This document shows, one piece after another, positions 31,747-37,149 of a stretch of 37,149 bases of DNA; the first letter of the stretch is position 1; each line of letters begins with the position of its first letter. The notes beneath the pieces were generated by a model, which was not told the origin of the DNA, ran no database searches, and saw nothing but the letters and a program-made list of their open reading frames with translations. A program made the translations under genes and the position numbers. The stretch lies in contig QAKH01000001.1 of the NCBI GenBank assembly GCA_003343885.1, positions 1 to 37,149 on the forward strand. Direction: 5' to 3'. The DNA is from Clostridiales bacterium (lineage in GTDB: Bacteria; Bacillota; Clostridia; Oscillospirales; CAG-382).

Positions 31747-31800
31747 TATATTTAAGAACATTTTCACATTTTATTAACATATTGAAATTAAACAATATAG

Positions 31801-31829
31801 TTGACTTTTAGATATTCAGCTTGTATAAT
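31801..31829 (+). promoter_or_regulatory. Promoter of the 31860 gene
   Basis: TTGACT (31801-31806) and TATAAT (31824-31829) are separated by 17 nt on the plus strand, about 30 nt before the GTG start. The divergent -35 boxes of this promoter and the lysine unit are 54 nt apart. Apart from these signals the 409-nt gap (31451-31859) is filled by the lysine riboswitch and its terminator; I see no gene in it. Confidence 0.8.
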
Positions 31830-31859
31830 TGGCACATAACAAGGAAGAGGTGATGAGCA

Positions 31860-33737
31860 GTGTATGAACTATCTGTACCGGTAATGGTAACATCAAAAGC
31901 TTTTGATAAAGAAAAAATACTTGCGGACTTGCGTTTAGCCGGGGCAAAAAGAGTATTTTTGGCTATAGGAGCGCTTACAACAAATGAAGAAAAACAAAAT
32001 GAGATATTTTTACAACTTGAAAGAGCAATAAATTTCTTTAAGAATAACGGAATTGAGACCGGGGTTTGGCTTTGGGCTTTTATGGTAAAAGGAAATAATT
32101 CTTTTACTCCGATCACCGGCTTTTCTACGGCAGTCAGCAGTGAACAAAAGTGCCCTCTCGATGAAAATTTTCTGAGTTTTATGTCAGATAAAATTGAGAA
32201 AATTGCGAAAATGCACCCTGATTTAATTATGTTTGACGACGACTTGCGGTTGGGCTTTTTAGACAGCGGATGCGGCTGCATATGTGAAAAACATCGAGCC
32301 GCTATGCAGAAAATTTTACATAAAGATGTTCCGTCAGACGGCTTATTTGATAAAATGTTTAGCGCAGGCAAAAACGAATATCGCAGCGCATATTTGGAGG
32401 CTGCAGGTGAAAGTCTGAAGAATTTTTGTTTTCTCATGAGAGAGGCTGCGGACCGCGGAGCAGGGAAGGACGCAGTAAGACTTGGCGCCTGTTCCTGCAT
32501 GTCGGTCTGGGATACCGACGGCGTTGATTCCTATACATTAGCCAAAATTCTTGCCGGATGCAATAAGCCGTTTGTCAGACTTATCGGCGCACCGTATTGG
32601 GCTTCTGAGAAGAATTGGGGCAACAGGCTGCCTGATGTTATTGAAATTGAGCGTATGGAGCGTTCGTGGTACGCATATGATGATATTGAGATATTCTCGG
32701 AAGCCGACTGCTATCCAAGACCCCGATACCGAGTTCCGGCTGCCTATCTTGAGATATTTGATACCGCTCTGCGTGCTGACGGAAAAATATCGGGTATATT
32801 GAAATACATGTTTGATTACACATCTTCGCAGACCTATGAAAGAGGTTATCTTGATAAGCATCTCGACAACTTTGATACATATGCTAAAATTAGTGAATTG
32901 TTCGGAAATAAGGCTGACTGCGGCGTAAGAGTTTATGAGTTCATGAACAAACTCGAGGAGGCTGATTTTTCTCAAATCAAGGTTTCACCCGAATATATAC
33001 AAAACATCTTTTTCCCTGTTTCAGCCAGAGTTCTCGCCGCAAATACTATTCCTTCGGTTTATGCAGAATCAGGTTGCGCCGGGATAGCTTTTGGAGAGAA
33101 TGCCAGACATCTTCCGAAAATTGCTTTTGAAAAACCGTTGATTATTGATATACAAGCTGCAAAAATACTTACTGAATCAGGTATTGACGTCGGTTTGAAA
33201 AGTGTGGGAAAGGCATTTTCTCCTATGCGGGAATCCTATCCGCAATTCGGCGAATATACCTCGATATACGAAATAAGTCCATTTGCTTTTGAAATAGAAG
33301 TAAAGGACACTGCTGTTATAGAGAGCGTATTCGAAACTGATGATAACAGTACTTTTCCTGCATGTTATAGCTACTCCGGCGTTAACGGCAACTTTATCGT
33401 ATATACTTTCAGAGGTGACATTGCAAAGGAAGAGGTATGGAGAAACTATTGCAGACCTCGTCAGATAGCAGAAATACTGAAAAAATTTAACGCCAATTTG
33501 CCTTTTGAATGTTACGGAAATCCTGATATGTACACAATTTGCAAGCAAGACAATGTATCGATGGCAATAGGACTTTGGAATTGTCACGCCGACTATGCTT
33601 CAAATTTAAAACTCAAAACCAGTGTAAAATATAAAAAAGCAACATTTATTTCCTGCGATGGAAAGTTTGCAGAAGATGAAGTTACAATTGATAGAATAGG
33701 TGCTTATGAATATGCGTTTATTCTTCTTGAAAAATAA
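31860..33737 (+). CDS. Uncharacterised TIM-barrel-like protein, putative glycoside hydrolase
   Basis: I do not recognise a named family with certainty. The 625-residue protein has no signal peptide or membrane helix, so it is cytoplasmic. The first ~370 residues alternate strands and helices as in a TIM barrel: RVFLAIGAL, GIETGVWLWAFM, then LIMFDDDLRLGF (Asp126-128) followed at once by a Cys-rich CGCICEKH (Cys138, 140, 142), VRLGACSCMSVWDTDGVD, VRLIGAPYW and SEADCYPRPR. A middle segment (about 370-480, with ARHLPKIAFEKPLIIDIQAAKIL) resembles the flavodoxin-like domain after the barrel in GH42-type galactosidases, and a beta-rich C-terminus follows. The start is GTG at 31860, 9 nt after AAGGAAGAGG; the ATG at 31853 is closed by a stop within five codons. 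It stands alone between its own promoter and a terminator. Confidence 0.65.
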   Translation: MYELSVPVMVTSKAFDKEKILADLRLAGAKRVFLAIGALTTNEEKQNEIFLQLERAINFFKNNGIETGVWLWAFMVKGNNSFTPITGFSTAVSSEQKCPLDENFLSFMSDKIEKIAKMHPDLIMFDDDLRLGFLDSGCGCICEKHRAAMQKILHKDVPSDGLFDKMFSAGKNEYRSAYLEAAGESLKNFCFLMREAADRGAGKDAVRLGACSCMSVWDTDGVDSYTLAKILAGCNKPFVRLIGAPYWASEKNWGNRLPDVIEIERMERSWYAYDDIEIFSEADCYPRPRYRVPAAYLEIFDTALRADGKISGILKYMFDYTSSQTYERGYLDKHLDNFDTYAKISELFGNKADCGVRVYEFMNKLEEADFSQIKVSPEYIQNIFFPVSARVLAANTIPSVYAESGCAGIAFGENARHLPKIAFEKPLIIDIQAAKILTESGIDVGLKSVGKAFSPMRESYPQFGEYTSIYEISPFAFEIEVKDTAVIESVFETDDNSTFPACYSYSGVNGNFIVYTFRGDIAKEEVWRNYCRPRQIAEILKKFNANLPFECYGNPDMYTICKQDNVSMAIGLWNCHADYASNLKLKTSVKYKKATFISCDGKFAEDEVTIDRIGAYEYAFILLEK

Positions 33738-33754
33738 ATCAATTTTGTAAAAAT

Positions 33755-33790
33755 AAGAGCTGCGTCGATTTTGTTGAACGCAGCTCTTTT
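33755..33790. terminator. Bidirectional terminator between convergent orphan genes
   Basis: A perfect 11-bp stem (33755-33765 with 33778-33788) has a 12-nt loop, with AAGA/TCTTTT flanks giving a short T-run both ways. It lies 18 nt after the plus-strand stop at 33737 and 23 nt after the minus-strand stop at 33813. Confidence 0.8.
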
Positions 33791-33812
33791 AATATCTTCT
33801 TTTATATACTTA

Positions 33813-35555
33813 TCAATATGATGAGCCAATGTTTACGCGGTAAACATATTCGTCTACCATAGCTTCAAACTCTTCTTTGGTGTACTGATCAGCGTACATT
33901 TCGTAGTCATCATATGAAATAGCATAGTATTTTTTAACCTTAGGATCTGAAGCGGTAGAAACATACATATCTTCGGAGAACTTTTGTGACAGTTTATGTG
34001 CGTTTAAGGATAATCTTGCAATCAGAGCGTATGCTTCATCTTCTGACAAAGAAAACAAATCAGAATAAATTCTCGGAGCCTGTATGTCGCAGCCTGATTT
34101 GTATGAAAAAGAAATTTCCGGGATTGGAACTATCTGTTTTGATTCGGGAATAGTGATAGTCTCTTGTTCTTGAGTTGATGCGTTATAAGCAGTAACAGTC
34201 ATCTCCGGGGAATAAACAGAACACTCTGAAATAGAAATATCGAGAGAATCAGGTTTAACTGAAAGTTTTCCCACAGCATTAAAACTATAATCTAAAATTT
34301 GACCGTTCATAGGCATTGGAATAGTGATATTAAGCAGATATTGCTCCTTTGCCTCATCAAAAGTAAAAGCTCCGTCAAGTGCTATTGATGTCTCTCCGCT
34401 TGTAATTCCAAAATTTGCATTCCATACAACTTTATCTTGCTTTTCTTCCATTGTAAATACGTATTCGATAAGCAAATCAAGCGGCATGTTTTTTTCGTAA
34501 ATACTTAAAGTACCCGATATTGAGTCAATATATTGCCCATCAGCTTCAAATTTATAGTTAAACGGAAGTTGCGGCATCAGGGAATTCATAGACGCTTCAG
34601 CAGAAGAACCAAGCAGCTCTCCGGTTTTTTTGTCAATATAGTATATGTCTTCGCCATCGAATTCAAAGCTGCTTAATAAAGCTTCATATTGAGCTGAAAT
34701 TTCTTTGGTTACTGTTTGCTCGAGACCAAACAATGCGCCGACAGCATTCAAATAATTATTATATTCTGTTATAAATGTATCTAAGAAATTCTGCCAATCT
34801 TCGTTCTTATATGTCATCTTTACAGCATATACGTCGTATTCTTTTTCGCCCACAACGTATTTTTCTTCAGTTACCTGTGGTTCAGATGACAATATTAATT
34901 CTTTTTCAAGAGTATTTGCAGCATCTAAGAAGTTTGAATAGGCGTTAATGAAATCAGCAAAACGTTTGCTTATATCTCCGGACGCCAGAGCCTGCCAAAG
35001 TTCATTCTCTTTAATAGTCTCGATGTTTTCCTTTGAAATTCCTAATGCTTTTGCTATCTCTGAAGCTGCAAATTTGTCAAGCATAGCATCAGGATCGCTT
35101 AAAAGAATTCCGTATGTTTTCCCTTCGCCCAATAATTCAGGACAGCGTATTATAAGCTTTGATGAGTCAGTATAGTATACCTCTAAATATAAAGCTTGTT
35201 CTCCCTTAAGAGTCAGAAGCAGTTGTAATTCATATGCCGGCCTTGTTAAATCGTATTTTAACAAAATATTCGCACCGGCATCCAGGTTCATGGGCGTTAA
35301 GTCAAGGTTTAAAGAAATTTCTCCTTTATCCTGAAAGCCTTTAAAAGTAGTAATAGATGAGTTTTCGGGAACAATACAATAGGGAATTTGCTGTTGATTT
35401 TCTACAATAGTTTTAACCAACTTGCTTATTTTCTCTTCTGTAAGTGTATTTTCCGAATAATTTGAAGCAATAGTTGCAGCAGAAGATACGAGAGAGCCTA
35501 ATAGCAGAAGCATGGCCAAAAAACAGCTGAATAATTTTGTGATCTTCTTTTTCAT
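33813..35555 (-). CDS. Secreted protein of unknown function
   Basis: Not recognised. The 580-residue protein begins with a classic signal peptide (MKKKITKLFSCF then AMLLLLGSLVSSAAT, likely cut around residue 27); there is no lipobox cysteine at the cleavage site and no LPxTG or wall-binding repeat. The mature part is acidic and alternates many short beta-strands (for example GEISLNLDLTPM, LQLLLTLKGEQALYLEVYY) with a helical middle (~155-310). A C-terminal helical, Tyr-rich tail (DDYEMYADQYTKEEFEAM) ends the protein. This could suit a LolA/LppX-like half-barrel, but that is a guess from strand pattern only. It has a perfect consensus promoter and a terminator shared with the convergent neighbour, so it appears strongly expressed alone. 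Confidence 0.8.
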   Translation of the reverse strand: MKKKITKLFSCFLAMLLLLGSLVSSAATIASNYSENTLTEEKISKLVKTIVENQQQIPYCIVPENSSITTFKGFQDKGEISLNLDLTPMNLDAGANILLKYDLTRPAYELQLLLTLKGEQALYLEVYYTDSSKLIIRCPELLGEGKTYGILLSDPDAMLDKFAASEIAKALGISKENIETIKENELWQALASGDISKRFADFINAYSNFLDAANTLEKELILSSEPQVTEEKYVVGEKEYDVYAVKMTYKNEDWQNFLDTFITEYNNYLNAVGALFGLEQTVTKEISAQYEALLSSFEFDGEDIYYIDKKTGELLGSSAEASMNSLMPQLPFNYKFEADGQYIDSISGTLSIYEKNMPLDLLIEYVFTMEEKQDKVVWNANFGITSGETSIALDGAFTFDEAKEQYLLNITIPMPMNGQILDYSFNAVGKLSVKPDSLDISISECSVYSPEMTVTAYNASTQEQETITIPESKQIVPIPEISFSYKSGCDIQAPRIYSDLFSLSEDEAYALIARLSLNAHKLSQKFSEDMYVSTASDPKVKKYYAISYDDYEMYADQYTKEEFEAMVDEYVYRVNIGSSY

Positions 35556-35629
35556 AATAACATTCCTTTCTAAAAATAGAATAGATTACATATCGCAAGG
35601 CGGTCAGTTTGTTTAAGGATGTTATTTAA

Positions 35630-35658
35630 ATTATAACATGACTGTTAATATTTGTCAA
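35630..35658 (-). promoter_or_regulatory. Consensus promoter of the secreted-protein gene
   Basis: On the minus strand TTGACA (35653-35658), a 17-nt spacer and TATAAT (35630-35635) are a perfect sigma-A consensus. The leader to the ATG is about 70 nt, with AGAAAGGAA as ribosome binding site. Confidence 0.85.
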
Positions 35659-35712
35659 GTAATAAACTTACTTTTATTTATTTTCAGCAGTAATTTTTAT
35701 AATTTTAAAGAT

Positions 35713-35751
35713 AAAAAACAGTCTCATTCTTGAAGCTGAGACTGTTTTTGG
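35713..35751 (-). terminator. Terminator after the acetyltransferase gene
   Basis: A perfect 13-bp stem (35714-35726 with 35737-35749) and 10-nt loop carry A/T runs at both ends, giving T-runs on either strand. It lies about 37 nt after the stop of the minus-strand acetyltransferase gene and before the promoter of the secreted-protein gene. Confidence 0.85.
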
Positions 35752-35785
35752 TTAATTTTGATTTCAAGGTATGCGGATTCACTTT

Positions 35786-36376
35786 TTAGTACAATATTTG
35801 CTCAATAAAATGATTTTCAGACTCGTTCCAATACTTTTTGTAAATAAACTCATCGTTTCCATCAAAATTCAGCTGGTACATTCTGAATACAACAGGAAAA
35901 TTTTTGGGCAGCCATTGTTCCTCGTACGAGTAACAATATTTCATGCCTGCTCTCTGCATAACCAAGCCGCTTCTTGGGTTATTTCTATCATGAGTTGCCG
36001 TTAAATATGGCAGCCCATCTTTTTTTACTTGCTGGACTATGGCTTTTGCGGCTTCTGAAGTAATATCTTTATGCCAAAACTCCTTGCGCAATCCGTAGCC
36101 AAAATCGTGAGAATCTCCCATACTTACATTGATATAACCTATAGGAAAATTATCTTCTTTCAAACAAATTGCATACGCATAACCTTGCGGTTGTGCATAT
36201 TTTGAAGCATACTGTTCTTCAAAAAAGCTCTTTGCTTCTTCCATATTTTTCACAGGAAACCACGGCAAAAAAGTATTTACTTCTTCATCTTTCAGAATTA
36301 GAAATAGAGCATTTATATCTCTATCAGTAAACTTTCTCAAAATCAATCGTTCCGTTTTCAATTCAGGCGTGTTCAT
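35786..36376 (-). CDS. GNAT-family N-acetyltransferase (RimJ/RimL type)
   Basis: The 196-residue cytoplasmic acetyl-CoA-dependent acetyltransferase opens with LKTERLILRKFTDRDINALF and continues through PIGYINVSM, FGYGLRKEFWHKDITSEAAKAIV (the acetyl-CoA-binding region in this subfamily) and ATHDRNNPRSGLVMQRAGMKYC, all typical of RimJ/RimL-like GNATs. The substrate, whether a ribosomal protein, antibiotic or small molecule, cannot be told. AGGAG precedes the ATG by 9 nt. It is 82 nt downstream of the XRE gene on the same strand with no terminator between, so the two may be co-transcribed. Confidence 0.9.
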   Translation of the reverse strand: MNTPELKTERLILRKFTDRDINALFLILKDEEVNTFLPWFPVKNMEEAKSFFEEQYASKYAQPQGYAYAICLKEDNFPIGYINVSMGDSHDFGYGLRKEFWHKDITSEAAKAIVQQVKKDGLPYLTATHDRNNPRSGLVMQRAGMKYCYSYEEQWLPKNFPVVFRMYQLNFDGNDEFIYKKYWNESENHFIEQILY

Positions 36377-36458
36377 GTTATTTATCTCCTAAATTTGATA
36401 TATTTTTCATATGTTCTACGAAAAAATTGCTAAGAGAGAAGCAGAGAATAAAGGAGTA

Positions 36459-36968
36459 TCATTTTTTCTCTCTAGTTAAAACTGCGCCTGTTAAGGCAGC
36501 CAACAGGATAACCGGTGCTATTCTGACATATAGCCACTCTATTGCGTGAAAGCCTACTCCCATAACTGCACTTTCAGGGGCGCTGTAATTCCAACCTAAG
36601 TATGGACTATTCAGCAGGAATAAAACCGCAAAAATAATTACTACTAAAGCGCTCAATGTGATAAAACTCCAATGAAAAAACTTTCGTATCGTTGTTTTCC
36701 TTTTTGCTAATTGAAGGTTTATAATTTCCAGCTTTTCTGAAATCATTTTTAAATCATCAGGCTTTGCCTCATCAATTGTTTCTCCAAGTAAAATGCTTAC
36801 TGGAGTTTCTAACACCTCCGATAGGGCGATCAGCAAATCGGAATCAGGGACAGACAAGCCTTTTTCCCATTTAGAAATTGTTTGCCGCACTACATTTAGT
36901 TTTACAGCAAGTTCTTCCTGCGAAAGTCCTTTTGACTTTCTTAATGATTTAATATTTTCTTTTAGCAT
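36459..36968 (-). CDS. XRE-family transcriptional regulator with C-terminal membrane helices
   Basis: The 169-residue protein has an N-terminal Cro/C1-type helix-turn-helix (residues 3-60: IKSLRKSKGLSQEELAVKL, then VVRQTISKWEKG). A short linker coil (KMISEKLEIINLQLAKRK) leads to two hydrophobic segments (about residues 96-118 and 148-163), making a membrane-anchored one-component regulator. This class is common in Clostridia near stress or resistance genes and often controls its own operon. AAAGGTGG lies 9 nt before the ATG. The downstream acetyltransferase is the likeliest partner. Ligand and targets are unknown. Confidence 0.9.
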   Translation of the reverse strand: MLKENIKSLRKSKGLSQEELAVKLNVVRQTISKWEKGLSVPDSDLLIALSEVLETPVSILLGETIDEAKPDDLKMISEKLEIINLQLAKRKTTIRKFFHWSFITLSALVVIIFAVLFLLNSPYLGWNYSAPESAVMGVGFHAIEWLYVRIAPVILLAALTGAVLTREKK

Positions 36969-37003
36969 TATGGATAACCACCTTTCTTTCAGTCGTTACC
37001 ATT

Positions 37004-37032
37004 ATTGTAATCAAAACAAGCCGTTGCAGCAA
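37004..37032 (-). promoter_or_regulatory. Probable promoter of the XRE-GNAT unit
   Basis: On the minus strand TTGCTG (37027-37032), 17 nt and TACAAT (37004-37009) lie about 35 nt before the XRE start. A small inverted repeat GTTGC AGCAA GCAAC (37023-37037) spans the -35 box and could be an operator. The remainder to 37149 shows no gene. Confidence 0.6.
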
Positions 37033-37149
37033 GCAACGCATATTAACATTGTATATGTTAGTCTAAGATTCATTCTACATATATTTTCGCAAGTAAATCA
37101 TATCTGTCAGCTTCACACCACCATCATAAATCGGGTGGTCATAATTATC

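Noticed and set aside
31571..31777. Plus-strand frame of 68 codons upstream of the TIM-barrel gene
   Set aside because: It lies over the lysine riboswitch aptamer and promoter on the other strand; its codons reflect RNA stems, and no ribosome binding site was seen.
37117..37139. ACCACC/GGTGGT hairpin near the right edge
   Set aside because: The stem is only 6 bp with an 11-nt loop and no T-run on either strand, so I do not call it a terminator.

Overview
The window is chromosomal DNA from a low-to-moderate G+C Firmicute, most likely an anaerobic gut-type Clostridia (Oscillospiraceae/Ruminococcaceae-like). That placement is an inference. It rests on the gene order yhbY-nadD-yqeK-LCP-rsfS-leuS and plsX-rnc-smc-ftsY, an endonuclease-type MutL, MEP isoprenoid genes, a LytR-CpsA-Psr wall protein, Gram-positive sigma-A promoters and a lysine (L-box) riboswitch. 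No phage, IS element, CRISPR array, rRNA or tRNA was recognised.

Region 1 (1-5.5 kb, minus strand): nadA-nadB-nadC, the de novo quinolinate/NaMN pathway, is driven by a near-consensus promoter and followed by mutL, which runs off the left edge. Region 2 (5.6-6.9 kb): rpsU has its own promoter and hairpin. Next to it lies a DUF2961/GH172 gene that has lost its first ~75 codons.

Region 3 (7.0-28.0 kb, minus strand): a collinear ~21 kb block with short gaps. In transcription order it is trkH-trkA (K+ uptake), a SpoU rRNA methylase, dprA, topA, plsX, rnc, a radical SAM gene, smc, ftsY, rdgB, yhbY, nadD, yqeK, an LCP gene, rsfS and leuS. It covers K+ homeostasis, DNA topology and segregation, protein targeting, ribosome biogenesis and silencing, NAD synthesis (nadD uses the NaMN made by nadABC) and wall assembly. 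Several starts are TTG or GTG with convincing ribosome binding sites (topA, trkH, smc, yhbY).

Region 4 (28.0-31.8 kb): ispD-ispF on the plus strand converge on a shared hairpin with an NhaC-family transporter. That transporter sits behind a complete lysine riboswitch (promoter, five-stem aptamer, intrinsic terminator), which marks it as a lysine importer. It also carries a signal peptide and an exported N-terminal segment.

Region 5 (31.8-37.1 kb): accessory genes. These are a cytoplasmic TIM-barrel-like putative glycosidase of unknown specificity on the plus strand, a convergent secreted 580-residue protein of unknown function with a perfect consensus promoter, and a GNAT acetyltransferase paired with a membrane-anchored XRE regulator. 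The best candidates for undescribed biology are the riboswitch-controlled transporter with its odd N-terminus, the two orphan proteins beside it, and the truncated GH172 locus.
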